Shown piece by piece: positions 27,245-40,061 of a stretch of 64,000 nt of DNA. The stretch comes from Diphasiastrum complanatum. Its lineage: Eukaryota; Streptophyta; Lycopodiopsida; Lycopodiales; Lycopodiaceae. Position numbers and translations under genes: made by a program. The stretch is taken from positions 4,432,607 to 4,496,606 of the forward strand of contig CM055098.1 of NCBI GenBank assembly GCA_029204225.1, written 5' to 3'. The notes under the pieces were generated by a model. The model worked only from the letters and a program-made list of their open reading frames with translations, was not told the DNA's origin and searched no databases. Each line of letters opens with the position of its first letter. Positions within the stretch are counted from its first letter, which is position 1.

Positions 27245-30200
27245 CTGGACAAATATAACTGGCACTGAAAGCTTCAGTAGAGTTTCATCTCGAAGTGCTC
27301 CATTGGCTCCCTACAACATCCAAATGATGGCTACTTCTTAGTTAGGTCAGGTGATCAGCTGATCTTACAGAAAAGGTACTGTGTTTTGATTATGGAAGTG
27401 AGGAAGTACAAATTTGTGTCAAGATCATGAGAATGAAAGATGGCGATGGATGCATGAATATTAATATGAATAAGCTCTCATAACAACTTTTGGCCTCAAT
27501 GGTAAATTGTTTCCCTCAAAGCAGCGAAACGATTTAAGAGAGAAGAAAGAAAAGGGAAAAAAAGCTTTTTTAAGAATTTTTTCAGTTTTTTTAAGAAGTT
27601 TTGGGGCAGTACATTCTGGAATGTATTGTAAGTTTCGACCCCAAAACCTCAGAACAAGTTTTTGAGTCATCATTGACTATATTCTAGCTTTGCCATCACT
27701 AGTTGAAGAGAAGACCTTTGTCATCAAAAATCTAGTACAAACGTTTGTTTATAAATTCTCTTTGAAGATCAAAAGTTAGAAAAGGAAATTCTAAAACAAT
27801 ATCTTTTGTGCAGAATTATCATAAATAAACTCTCATGTAAACAGCAAAAGGGTAGAAGTCACCTCTATTAAAAAGAAAATCTACATGCTTTGAAAGTATG
27901 CACATTGATTATTTACACAATTTGTATCCCAGAAATGGGCCCTTGGATCCAACTACAATGGACGTACATCACAGCTTCACACTTTGTCATTGCATTATCG
28001 AATTGTTCTTGCTTTAAGGTCACCATTTCAAACATGAACAAAATAGACTGTTGTTGCTAAGATAATTCTACTCCAAGAGACTTCTTTTTAAGAAGAGCTT
28101 TATTTATGACATAAGATAGCTGAATCAATTCATCTCATTTTACACTCTTAAGATTATTTTTTCCTTCATGTACATTATACGCAACAAGTTGCGAATCTTC
28201 TTCACGAACATGTTCATATATACCAACAAAGGAATAACTTTCATCACCATAAATATCATACTTCAAAAGTAGTACACTGAAATTGATTTCACCAATTATG
28301 GAATCATCCATAACATTTCCCTTACTATCACAAGTTTCACTTTCAAATTCATTAAAGAGCCCAAATTTCTTTAGATCTTCATTCGTGGATTGAGGCACAT
28401 CTCTTCCGAATAAATCATTCCAGAAAGAATAGTGGCTATCTTTGGTTCATCTCTAATGCCTTCAAGTAAACAAGAATCATCATCATCCAAATATGAATAC
28501 ATTTCATTTCCATATACTCTTTGTTCACCTTATAGTCCTTGTCATCATGCTCTTCCTTGGAATGAAACGCCATGAGGAGGTGTCGCAGTTCTCGTTGCTC
28601 TTCCTCCACACAGTTTTTAAAATCATCTTCTTCATCATCTTTCGACTACTTTGAAAACCTATTACAGCTTCCTCTCCCCCTGCCACTCACACTTTGAGCA
28701 TATTGTCCAATGCAACAATTGACCTCATTTTCCACAATGATAATATCCCATTTGACACTGGTTTGCATTGCGCACTTGTTTGGAACAACACTCTGATGCA
28801 TGATAACCAGGTTTTCCATGATTGAAACAATTCCCTTTTCACTTTTCTTGTTGGCTCATTGATATAGCTGACTGTGAAAAAAAATTAGGCCATAATTTGG
28901 TCTAGCAAAGTCTTTTTTCGTCGAAATATCCTCCATCTAATAGTCAAATGATTTCTCCAAAAAAATCGATTGAAATGCAAAATTAGCACTGTTTTCTGCA
29001 TGTTCCACTTTTTACACAATGGGCCGACTCTTGAAAATTAGGTCTCCGGGGCCTAAAGCACTCCTAAAGGCAAAATTCAATTTTCAGGTTAAAATGCATT
29101 GCTTTTTTAAGCAGTTCCTGCGAATCTAGACTTCGGGTCCAGCCCCTGCACCCTTCAACATTGCGAGCCCATATCGGGCCCCTTCAAAGTGAAATGTCTT
29201 AATGAAGTCACAAGGTAAACGACACTCTGGAACCCTTCAAGCCCTTTTCACCACTAGAGCATTCTTTTCTACCATTTGAAGCATTCAAAGCACATTTTTT
29301 TCACCCTTCAGCAAAGGCTTCTCTCCCAGTCAGCGTAAATCGTGAAGAACCTCCTCCAATGAGGCTTCTTCATTTCTGAATTCTGGACAGATTTTACACC
29401 CTCTTGTATCTCTTTATTTTTGTTGTCATTTAGGATTATTGGGCCATGCCTGCGCGGTAATTCTAGGGGCCCTTACCCATATTTAGTAAAAGTTTAGTTA
29501 GACTATAGTTAGACAAGTTTTGCTATAGATAGGTGTTGGTGCTTTTACCATATAGAGAGACATTAACTAGGCAATTGCACTCTTCGCTCTCTACACCAAT
29601 CTAGATCTCTCTTATCAACAAGGAAGATGTATTCAAAGATTCATCTCAGATTTCCAATCTCTCCTCTCTTTGCCATTAACATAGTTCCGATCTCATAAAC
29701 CCGTTCCGACCATTTCAGGCCAGAATGTACTGGTACGGAACGAGTATTAAAAATTGAACATAAAATAAAAAGGGTTAAAAAGCACAGCAAGGCCCGCAAT
29801 TTCCAGACATTTTGATTTTGGAATTTTTGGGGAGCACGCCTATCTGAAAGAGAGCGACTGATTGAGGGATGGATCTGCTGGCCAGATTTTGTCAGATTCT
29901 GGAACAGCAGCTATGATGACAAACAAGTATGGACAAAATAATGCATGCACAAAATCCTGCAGATGTGGAACTAAATTGTCTGACTTCATCTCCGCAGTTT
30001 CAACAAATTTATCCAGAACGAAGGCTCTTGATATTTGTAGCTCAAAATGAATGTGGCATAGAGAAGTTTCTCTGCAGAACTATAAGACCCTCGCATATAA
30101 CCTATTTAGAACTTCACACTTGGGAAATCTGCTGCAGATTTTTTGCTTGTAATTAACCGTATGAACTGCTTGAAGATCCCATCCAACCAGTTTATTTGCC

Positions 30201-33200
30201 CTCCTTGCAGATCAGTGGCTCAGTATTATGACTATGTGGTTTTTTATGTATCCCTAAAGGCCCCTAAAGGCATCCATATGAAAGCCTTGAATGCCCCCAA
30301 AAAGTTTCAAAATATTGAATTTTATTTGTATATAATAAAACGTTTTTAATTTTTGCCCCGTTCCGGAACAGAACACATTCCATTCTAGAACAGACTACAA
30401 TCCACCAGGATTCATTGAAGTGCTTTAGCATTCACATTTCACAAACATGAGAGAGAGAGAGAGAGGGGGGGGGAAATTCCTCTACCAAACTCCTACAATT
30501 ATCATTATTGCAAATGAGGGAGATGAGTCATGACTGTCAACCTTGACAGTTGTATTGTTGTTGCCAAAACCTTTAGCTCCTAGTGCATTTCATTTTGCAT
30601 AGCGACACAATGAGATCAAAGGAGAAGTTGGAGTAACCAGGGACATTGCTAATAAGAAGTGAAATGCCACAACCATAGAACCCACGGTTCTCAGAACCGT
30701 GGGTTCCAAGTACCGTAATTAATTAAACTCAATAGTCCATGATTCCTCACTACTAATCTCTACTATCTAATAACTACAGACTAGTTGATAACTTACTAGT
30801 AACTATAGTTGTTGTTTGGCTTTTGAGGTTCCCATGACCCTTGGTGGTTGGTGATTGGTGGTTGGTGATCAACTATCCATGATTTAAAGAGTCATTGTAA
30901 AGCTATAACATAGTCATTCCCATTGGGAAATTATTCATTGTACCATTAGCTATTGCTTATTGATTCATTCCGCTATTGCAATATTCTCCTCTTGTATTTT
31001 CTCTCTTTGATTTATGCTTGAATGCTATTAGTCTAAGTCTGAATTATAACTTCCTAACAAGTAGTATATGCTCCTTTATTATAACCAGATTTATGCCACA
31101 TATTCATGCCTAGAGAGGTACCACATCTCTTAAAAGCGAGGTTGCTAATTCTTATGTCTTCCACGATACACTGATACAAGAAGGTATGCAACATTAGGTT
31201 AGTGACTTTGTAAAAAGACTGTTTCAAAATCCTTCTTGAGCACTACAATATCATCCTTGGCGCAAAGTATTGGACTTCTTTGGGTCATATCTCTCTTGAT
31301 CTTGGGAACAACACAATGTTGCCACTCATGACAACTAGTCTACCTTCCATGGTATAGATTAACACAATGCATACTAGCTTATTTCTAGTAACCAATTATG
31401 AGGAGCCTTTCTAAGGCGTATGTGTTAGCTAATATTATAATTCATGTAACTAGTTCTATCTCATATTCTTCGACAACAAAGACCCTTCAATATGTTAGTA
31501 GGCAAATACCAACTTACATGATTATCATGTCTTTAATGAGCTCCAGGCTTTACCAACATTGTAGGATGCAAACCGTCATATCCCCTTGCGAGTTTGAACA
31601 TTATGCGAGTGAATGGAGTGCGAGTTTTGCAAGCTCATTTTTGCAAAAACTATTATTTATGGCTAGTGTTAATCCTAATGTCAAAGCATTAGCCCACTTC
31701 AACTTGACAAGCATGAAAATCAAATGTGATGACTACTGACAATATTGTTGAGAATAGGACCACTGGGCATCAATCAAAGTATCTATGGATTATAGTAAGC
31801 ATGTTTCTAGACTAGGTTTTAAGTCTTGTAATCATTCAATACTTGAGAGGTGCATCTTGAGTGAGGTGGGTCATGGTGGTATGGGACATGACCATAGCTA
31901 GCTATTGTTTAAAGAATTGATTTGCGATGTTGGTAAGCCCCACTGCACTAGGGTGAGTATGGGTTCACTCTATGGCCATGTTGGTAGTTTAATACCAAAT
32001 AATTATGTTGCTTTTATGGGTTTGTGTCAAGTCAAATCCTCAAATGTTCTAAAAAAGAATTGATGCCTCTCTAAGTGTCTTTTTGAAAAAAATTTAACAA
32101 AGATAAAGACTTATGAGATGTCAAAACGAAGTTTGAGCTAAATACTTTTTGGTGAAGGCAAAACCCTTTTGGATAGCCTTCAACACTTTGCTATAACTCA
32201 AGTCCAATCATTATTTGAGATTTTGTCATATTTTTATGTCGTTTGTGCTACTATGAAGACCATAAGTATGCATCCAATGACTAGAGATAGTATGCCCAGA
32301 GGAAAACATGATGAGCAGCTCCGCAAACTCCAACAAGCTATTTTTCTGCTATTTTGTTGTCTTTGCCTAGTCCAAGCATTTACCTATTTTGACACAAATA
32401 GCATGTTTTACGTTTCAAATTGTAGTTTTTTGAAGCTTTCTCACACTCAACTTGATTCAAAACATTTTCAATTGTCTCCAATCTCTTCACCAATGGTTTT
32501 AGAATCAAGAAGAGGCACTTTAATGTGTCCATGAATGATGGAGAGAGACATCTCTCGAAAGGACAAACAATCTCGATGGCTTTAATTAATTTAATATGCA
32601 ATACAATGTACCTCGATCCTCTACAAAAGACCCTACCTTCAAAGGGTAACCAAGGCATACAATTCCGACCGGCTTGATCTCCTGGATTTTTGCTACCATG
32701 CAACCAACTCTGTGGAAAACAATTGACAACTCATCATGGACCTCATTACAAAAACAAAACATTTGCTATAAGGCACATAAACACAAAAAACATATAACAT
32801 AAGCCATAATATATATAAACATTCAAAAATTGCAAATGGGGTGCATGACCTCATTATGTGAGAAGAAATGAATTTCTTAGAGCATCTCAAAACTTCACAT
32901 GTCGCAATAAAGCCATGCTACTTTAAATCTGAGTAAAAATCTTCCTCGTTTACCACCTACTCTTAATTCTGATTCTTCCAAACAAAGTTCAAACATAATT
33001 GCACTATGCCTAATAAATGACAAAAGTAGAGTTAACAACTGAAGGTGAAAGTGATGCCAAACCCCACACAATCCTGGAAAGGAACTGCTCTAATACCAAA
33101 TATCACAAAGCTATCTCAATTCAACCCAAAGCACACCAAAGTAGGCACCAAATATCCACTTTATTGATTTCTCCTGAAAGTACATATCAAGTTACAAGCA

Positions 33201-36200
33201 TAAACACACAAGAGCACTGTTGCTAAGTCTCCGTCTCCTTCCAGCCACCTACTGCATAGACTATGATGAGAAATGCCTCTCTCTAGGCTCACTTATACAT
33301 AATCCTCAAGGACCCACTTAACCTTGACCCTTTCCTAACGTCGACACATGGCGAGCCCCATGCAGGAACTGCTCTAATACCAAATATCACAAAGCTATCT
33401 CAATTCAACCCAAAGCACACCAAAGTAGGCACCAAATATCCACTTTATTGATTTCTCCTTAAAGTACATATCAAGTTACAAGCATAAACACATAAGAGCA
33501 TTGTTGCTAAGTCTCCGTCTCCTTCCAACCACCTCCTGCATAGACTATGATGAGGAATGCCTCTCTCTAGGCTCACTTATACATAATCTTCAAGGACCCA
33601 CTTAACCCTGACCCTTTCCTAACGTCAACACATGGCGAGCCCCATGCACAATCGACACTTGCCACTTGCCACTTGCCAGTACCTTGACACATTGGCAAGC
33701 AAGTAGGAGGACCGTCCGACCCGTGTCATTCATGCACTGGACCAAGTGTCCCAGTGACCATATGACACGTGGCTCGTTGACTGATCAACTATCCTACTTT
33801 TTAGGAGGTCAGTCCAGTAGCCTCTAAATTAAGACCTAGTATCCTATACCATATATAAGCAAGTCAACAAGTTACCAAAAACTTGCTATTTACACTTTTT
33901 TACAAAACACCACAGGCCAGTGTGAGCCATTTTTAAATTTACGATTTAACTGAGTACATGACAATTTACCAAGAGCAAAAGCTTCTTCAAGCAAGTAGTG
34001 GAGAAAGACAAACTCATTTCCAAGTGAAAAGTTCTCTAGAATCCTTACACCTATTAAAACTAGTCATGCATACAATATGTTAATAATGTTTATAGCCTAC
34101 AAGAAGTTACAAACTCTACTCTTGTTCATCCAATTCTATACAAGGGTTTCTGGTTAATTTCTATATAATCAACCATACTACATAGAAGAGTCCAAACCAA
34201 TTTTTATTAGTTTGTTTCTAGTTCCTTGCGAGAAGATTTTGGCAATAATCATTAAATTTTCATAACGTTAATTCCTCTACATATGATTAAAACTATGGGT
34301 TCCTTGTCAAACCATGGAGAAGATTTTGGCAACAATTCATTAAATTTTGATAATGTTCATTCATCTACATATGATGAAAACTATGGATTGTCCTTGCTAA
34401 ACTGTGGTATTTTGGCAACAACAAATTAAGCTTGATAATGTTCATTCCTTTACATTACGATGAAAATTATCACTTGTCCTCATTAAGCCGCGATTTTCAG
34501 TTTGTTCTCTCTTTATTTTCTCATTTGTGTGATGGAGTGGAGTCAAATTCCTGACCTCAAGGACAAAAAAGTCCTAATCAGCTCATCACTTGTTGGAGGA
34601 CGATAGTTTGGCAACAATAGATTAAGCTTGAAAATGTTCGTTAATTGCATAGAATGAAAATTATGAATTGTCCCCTTGTCGAGCTGTGGTATTTTGGCAA
34701 CAATAGACTAATCCTAAAAAAATTTCATTCCTCTAAATATAAGGAAAATTATCACTTGTCCTTTTATGTTGTTGTTGTTGTGGCTCAAAGAGGTGTCTTG
34801 CCAATAATCTCCACAAAAGTCTCAAAATGAACATTATCTAGTTCATAAATTAAAAATGCAAAGATATAGTTTGTTTGCATCATGTAATGTAGCTGCTCTT
34901 ATGCAAAAACCTTGTCGGTCATGCTAGCAAAGGCATCATATGCTTGTTGGTATTATCAACTTGTGGGAGAACAAAGACTCGAACTTGGGCAGGCAAGCCC
35001 AACTCAGAAGCCATTAGATTGAAAAGCTACTAATCACAAGCGTTTTTAGAGCTCTTAATTCCATATAATGGTGTTTCACTAGTACTTTGATGTTATGGTA
35101 TGTTATAGTTTAATTGTTGCAATCTTTTTGGTAATGAAAAGGAAACCAATGTTCGAGTCCAGATTATGCCTGTTGGTTGCACAGGTGTATCTACGGTTTG
35201 AAGCAGGCCTCACAAGCTTGGTATAAGAAGTTCAATAGTCTTCTTAAGTCTTTGGACATCTGTCCCACACAACTCGACTGTAATGTCTACATCAAAAGGA
35301 CGAAAGGAAAATTCGTGCTTTTGACAATATTTTTAGACTATTCTTTGATGATAGGAAACTGTCTAACACTAATCAATGACACGAAGAATCAGATATCTGC
35401 AAATTACGAAATCACAGATCTAAGAGAAGCAATAAAATGCTTGGGGCTATAGATTGAAAGAGACGGGAAGAAAGGAATCATGCACTTAAACCAGTCCAAT
35501 TATGTTGCAAAGATCTTGAAACAATATGGGATGATTGATTCCAAGGATAAGGCAACACCAATGATTGTCGGAGTTAGATTTTCGAAGCAAGATAGCCCAA
35601 GCACGGATGAAAAAAGACAAAAGATGCAAAGAATTCCATATCAAAATCTGATTGAGAGCCTTATGTACCTCATGGTTTGTACGAGACCCGATTTAGCATT
35701 CTCTGTCTATGCACTCAGTCAATTTTCCTCCAATCCTGGAATGCAACATTGGCAGATGGCGAAGCGAATCCTACAGTATCTGAAGAGCACCTACAATTTT
35801 GGGTTGATCTACAAAAGCAAGCATGATTTCATTCTACTCAGTCTTCATGCGAAGCTGAATACATAGGAGCTTCGAAAGTGGCGAGTGAGGTAATATGGTT
35901 TAAAATGATGTTGGTACCGCATCAAGAACCCTCCATCATGAAAATGGATTCACATAGTGCTATTTACTTAGCCCAGGATCCGGTGTTTTATTTGAAAACT
36001 AAGCATATACCTCTGAATTACCTTAATTCAAGATCTGATCTCGAAAGGAGAACAAAATGTCGAATTCGTGAAATCAGAAGACATGATCGCAGATCTCTTG
36101 ACCAAATCATTAGACAAGCCATTGTTTACAAAACACATAAAATCAATTGGAAACGAATGAAAAAGGTTGTATCGTTCAAGAGGGAGTGTTGGAAATGGTG

Positions 36201-38320
36201 AACTCAACCAACCTTTTTCGACACATTCCCTGCACAACCGATAGTTCGAGACAATCCATCGACGCCTACAGCTGGACACAACGATATCCTCAGCGAGTGA
36301 TTCGAATTATTGAATTCGAAACTTGACAATCGTGAGATGCAAAATGTCACAATCAGTCGTAGGCAACGTTACAAGAGTTAACACATAGTTAGCTGGTAGT
36401 TTAAAAGAAACCTTTCTTGTAATGATTAGCTAAATTGTCTTTTAACTCCCTTGGCGAAATATATGTATGAGAACAATGAAGAGAGAAAAATAGAAGAGAG
36501 AAGTGTAAGAGGAGCGTCACGGCCCTACTTGACGTCGCACTGTCGACTCACTCAAAAAGAAAAGGAAATACAAAAGATATTTAGTTCTTCCAACATTGTT
36601 TTGTGTAGCATGCATTCGATTGATTGTTGTGCTGTCTATGATTCGTAATAGCTGATCTAGATCCTGCAATTTCTGCACATCACATTGCACGCTTCCGCCC
36701 ACAGGCACAACATAATTGCTATTTGGTACTTGGAAATATGATTCTTCAATGGTCAACTTTCAATTTCTTCTGTAATCTATACATAACTCACCACTTACAA
36801 GCCATGACTAGATGTGAATTGCAACAAAATTCTCTAAGTTGATGTAAGCCTTTCAAGCATTCAATTTCAAAAAAATAATTTTAAAAACGATCTAACATGG
36901 TTCAAAAAAGTGATTCGTCAACATTTGTTACAGATGGAGAGAACTAGAAGAAACTGAGGAAGAGAGGAGTTCGTTGAGGAAAGAAAAAGATATAATTGTC
37001 TATGAGGCCTCAGAATTCTAACGGCATCAAAATCAGGACCAATGAGATTGCCAAGGGATTTCATGGCTAAATATCGGAGTGGATAATGGGGATACCCAAA
37101 TGTGATCTCCAGCATCCAATCATGTAAGATTAGAGCTGACACATGCTGAGAGAAATGAAAAGAATGAATCCGCTGCCTGCAAGTGAGGTGCAATGACGAG
37201 CAAAACGACACATGGATTTATCAAGACCATTACAAGAACGAGAAAGCGAGAAGTACCTTGAGCCCATTGACTTCCCCACGAAGACAAGCGGATGGCCAGA
37301 ATGTCTAGATACACTTTTCTTGATTTCCTGAAAATGAAAATCAACCAACTTTTCCGCTTTTGGTGGAGCCTTCTTCTTTCCACCAGAAAGGACTGTTCAA
37401 GGAAAAACTCCAACACAAAGGTATGAGCACAATCTTTTGATGCTATATGTGAGTGCTGAGTGGATATCCCAAATCATTCAATCATTACAATTGTTTTTGA
37501 GAACTACTACTCAAAAAGCATCGGCCAAGTATGCAAATACCCAATATATTGTAGAATAACATCTAGTATCATCCAAGACATTTCAAACAAATCAACTATA
37601 GAATGTGCTCCTAATCACATCATTAACGAATCTGACAAAACCAAGTGAGAGATATAAGCATGTCCAAAGGAGACACTTGGACAGCAACGAGATAACTTAA
37701 AGAAAATTGCACTTAACAGAGAGTTCGGTGCTTCAAATGTAAAGGTACAAATTAAACAAATAGTTGAATGTCAATTAGGATAACAGAGTTAACAAAGAAT
37801 TCTGTGCTGCAGATACAAAGGTACAGATAAAACAGGAGTTCAATGACAACGATAAAAGAGTTAATGGAGAGTTGTGTGCTTCATCAGATATAAAAATACA
37901 GACAAAACAAATAGTTCAGCGTTCGAAAATGCTTCGACCAAATATATAAGTTGAAGATAAAGCTTACAAGGGTAATCGAACGTGGCCACCTCCACAGCAT
38001 TTGTAGCGGAAGCCAACAATTCTTTCCATCTGCTCCGGTGCAAATTTGGAACAAAATGGCGTTAATAAGTTTAATAAGTGGCGAAACAGCTCTGGCACCA
38101 TTCAGTCAATCCAGGCCTGCATTCTGCGAAAAATATTTTTGCTCAATCTGGAAATAAAAAGTGAAGAAGCAAACAATACCTGAGCATCCAGTCAGAGGAA
38201 GAAGGCGCCATGAGCAAATACGAGAAGTGGTGTGTGTGTTTGTGTTTGGGATTGAGTATTGGAAGATGCAGATGGAGAATCAGTAGTGGTTAGTCGGGGT
38301 TGCTTGGTAGGTCGAGGCAT
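27245..38320 (-). CDS. TEX30-like alpha/beta-hydrolase gene, 5' five exons (frameshifted)
   Basis: Five exons were recognised: 38320-38180, 38029-37968, 37392-37257, 32709-32637 and 27310-27245. They encode in order PLLVFAHGA then PSSSDWMLR; RWKELLAS and FDYP; LSGGKKKAPPKAEKL, HPLVFVGKSMGSR (GKSMG, a GxSxG nucleophile elbow); VGCMVAKIQEIKPVGIVCLG; and RDETLLKLSVPVIFVQ. This order and spacing match plant TEX30/KANL3-like hydrolase proteins; the cellular role is poorly known. Junctions are GT-AG, and phases agree from exon 2 to exon 5. Exon 1 is out of frame: between FAHGA and PSSSDWM the frame shifts, where relatives usually have a few more residues (HGAGAP). Exons with the expected C-terminal GGDHSF motif were not found. 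Introns of about 4.5 and 5.3 kb hold retroelement debris. It could be a pseudogene, or carry an assembly error. Confidence 0.7.
28135..28880 (-). pseudogene. gag-like retroelement relic (inside TEX30-like intron)
   Basis: On the minus strand near 28850, NCFNHGKPGYHASEC resembles a zinc knuckle with one cysteine replaced, and YHCGK follows in the same region. Acidic, charged segments follow, then an 87-codon open frame (28398-28135). No protease or RT motif is present. It is best read as a decayed gag fragment of uncertain family. Confidence 0.3.
28881..29679. other. intronic sequence, no gene recognised
   Basis: No family motif found. The stretch may hold LTR remnants, but no paired termini were seen. 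Confidence 0.4.
29680..30400. mobile_element. possible hAT-like MITE with CGTTCCGGAACG words
   Basis: It starts CATAGTTCCGATCTCATAAA, then CCCGTTCCG and ACGGAACGAG, and a matching CCCCGTTCCGGAACAGAAC cluster occurs at about 30355-30375. The right tip (expected ...CTATG) and target duplication are not convincing. Open frames inside have no known motif. Confidence 0.4.
30674..30710. repeat. CATAG tip with perfect hairpin
   Basis: CATAGAACCC opens a perfect 14-bp stem (30678-30691 and 30693-30706) with a one-base centre, built from GAACCCACGG/CCGTGGGTTC. It resembles the left ends of the CATAG-tipped elements nearby. No right end was identified. Confidence 0.45.
30711..33080. other. TEX30-like intron sequence with unassigned ORFs
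   Basis: Apart from the exon at 32637-32709, I recognise no gene. The open frame at 31398-31739 and others show no motif. Confidence 0.4.
33081..33648 (-). repeat. tandem LTR-like units with copia-type primer-binding site
   Basis: Two direct copies with a 284-bp period (33081-33364 and 33365-33648) differ at few positions. On the minus strand each begins TGCATGGGGCTCGCC and ends TTGGTATTAGAGCAGTTCC, which resembles the copia primer-binding site TGGTATCAGAGC. An LTR plus PBS repeated head to tail suggests template switching or unequal exchange of an LTR element that has lost its interior. Confidence 0.6.
34220..34765. repeat. diverged tandem repeat, about 90-110 bp units
   Basis: Four to five degenerate copies of a unit with TTTTGGCAACAAT, TTGATAATGTTCATTCC, CTACATATGATGAAAA and TTGTCCTTG. 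The unit is interrupted by unrelated sequence at about 34495-34600. Function unknown. Confidence 0.65.
35170..36186 (+). pseudogene. Ty1-copia reverse transcriptase/RNase H, 3' part
   Basis: It begins at the RT palm segment CIYGLKQASQAWYKKF and continues with LGL/IERDGKK, PYQNLIESLMYLMVCTRPDL, AKRILQYLKST and, near 36080, EDMIADLLTKSL, the usual copia 3' end. Stops and frameshifts occur at about 35450 and 35865 and through 35880-36040, and the catalytic YVDDM-type box is replaced by LDYS. Everything upstream (gag, protease, integrase) is missing. It lies in an intron of the TEX30-like gene, in the opposite orientation. Confidence 0.8.
36187..36595 (+). repeat. copia 3' LTR (409 bp)
   Basis: It follows the purine tract AAGAGGGAG directly, starts TGTTGGAA and ends TTCCAACA, a perfect 8-base terminal inversion typical of LTRs. 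It belongs to the relic at 35170-36186. No 5' LTR was found. Confidence 0.8.
36596..37256. other. intronic sequence with an unassigned minus-strand ORF
   Basis: A minus-strand frame at about 37190-36920 contains FGYPHYPLRYLAMKSLGNLI, which looks protein-like but matches nothing I know. It could be a retained exon of an unrelated fragment. Confidence 0.3.
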
Positions 38321-39407
38321 GTCTCTCGAGAGCAAGAAGGAAAGAAGAGAGCAGAAAATGTTTAGAGCCTCGAATGAATGCAAGAAGCGTCATAAGAAAC
38401 TAATTCGACAAACAAAAACGAAAAAGCGCGGGAGCATGTCATATATAACCGCTTCACTATTCATCCATATGCTAAAATGTATGCACCGTACCGGAGGCCA
38501 CACATGAGTGAGATTACCATAAATAATCCAAGACCTGAGCATATCCAAGACCTGAGCATTGAGTGCGGTCCATCACACGATCTTATTGTCCTCTGCCTCG
38601 CACATTCCATTGTGTAATGGGTACCTTCAATATTTTCACAACAATGATCTACTCCATTGTTGCCCAAATCAGTTGGGATCCTTGAAATGACTATGAAGAT
38701 GATGTAATATACTAGATCACAAAAGTATGTGTTACTATTAAATCCATAGCCACGTTTAGGCCTATTAAATTTGGATATAACTCATTAATCACCCATGCAC
38801 CCCCTTGAGATGATACCAACTTACTTATAGATATTCACTAAATTTGCAATGATAGATTGGTTCTAAAATCTTGCATCTCACCAACCATCAATTCATCAAG
38901 CTAGGGTCAACGTGTACATAGACATCTACTGGATCCAATGTACATATTCAATAATGCAAGGAGTATAATATGGGAGCACTTCATTGGTGCCAGAGACCAC
39001 ATAGCTTTGGATTTCCAACATTGTTTTATCAATCTTCATATTGATCTGAGAAGTATGCGCAACACGTGTATCAGTGTAATACTGCAATCTCATTAATAAA
39101 TTAGTTAAAAAATTCATATGAAGATATGAATGTCGCTCACTTGCTCACACGCACCCTATAACACACGCACTTTATAACACACACACGCATCGTAAAGCCT
39201 AATGCTAATGTTTTGTTTCTCATTATGTATTTTGAAATGGTCAACATAATGTTGGTGTAACATTAACATTAAACATAGATAGTTTATGTTTGTGTTTTTA
39301 CAGCTTTAATTTGTTTGTTAGGTAGAATTTGATCATTTTGTTAATATTGTACAATAAACCTGATGATTTGTGTTGTAATTTGACATGCCCATTTCCATTA
39401 GAAGAAC
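38321..39407. other. upstream of the TEX30-like gene, no gene recognised
   Basis: Probable promoter and intergenic sequence. An upstream in-frame ATG at 38383 exists, but the one at 38320 (MPRPTKQPR) is the better start. Nothing else can be supported. Confidence 0.4.
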
Positions 39408-39743
39408 TAAAAAAACCATGGACACTCCTGAGTGTGTGCGAAGCAACCCTTCGTATACTACTCCCAAGCATAAAGTAGGTCTACAAGGAAAAGGAGATTA
39501 AATAGGAGACGCAATGTGTGGCGAAAAGCATTGCTGGTTGCATCTAGAGGCCAGAGAATTATCGAGGATACGGCATGTTCGAGTGCAAGTTTGGTGCCAG
39601 ACTCGCGTAGCATTGAGGGTGTGTCGGCCGCTATTATTGATGTTGTAGGTAGTATTGGTGGGATTGCGACGCCAGATCACGTTCGTTGTGATCTCACCTA
39701 TAGTACGTCCGAAGTACTAGTCTACATCGGAGAGGAGAGGTAG
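39408..39743 (+). pseudogene. Helitron-like N-terminal module
   Basis: TPECVRSNPSYTTPK is followed, one frame over, by RKRRLNRRRNVWRKALLVASRG. The same module occurs in the ORF at 17709-18242. It lies upstream of Helitron Rep sequence at 40.6-41.4 kb and probably belongs to the same decayed ORF. Bases 39744-40061 are open in places but have no motif. Confidence 0.45.
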
Positions 39744-40061
39744 AGTAGAGAGAGGAAAAAGAGCAAGGAGGAGACTAATTCCATGCCGGTTGGAGCAAGT
39801 GCAGAAGCTGATTGGTAGGGATGGATCTGATTTTGGCACTGTTTTTTGTGTTGTTGATGATAGTGGACTTGGTTTGTCTATAGGTGGGCTTGAGTTGCCA
39901 CATGATGTTGTGTTGAGTACATCTGAAGTAGGGTCTGTAGGTGTCCATATGATTCCACATGTTACATTGGATTCGATGTCCAATGTTGATAGTATAGAGA
40001 GGGTTTGTCCGTTTGTAGAGACAAAGAAGAATTAGAGGGAGTAGAATCGACTTTAGTAGCA

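Noticed and set aside
36918-37211. Next exon of the TEX30-like gene
   Set aside because: It follows exon 3 directly but does not match the expected continuation. The true next exon (VGCMVAKIQEIKPVGIVCLG) was found at 32637-32709 with the right phase.
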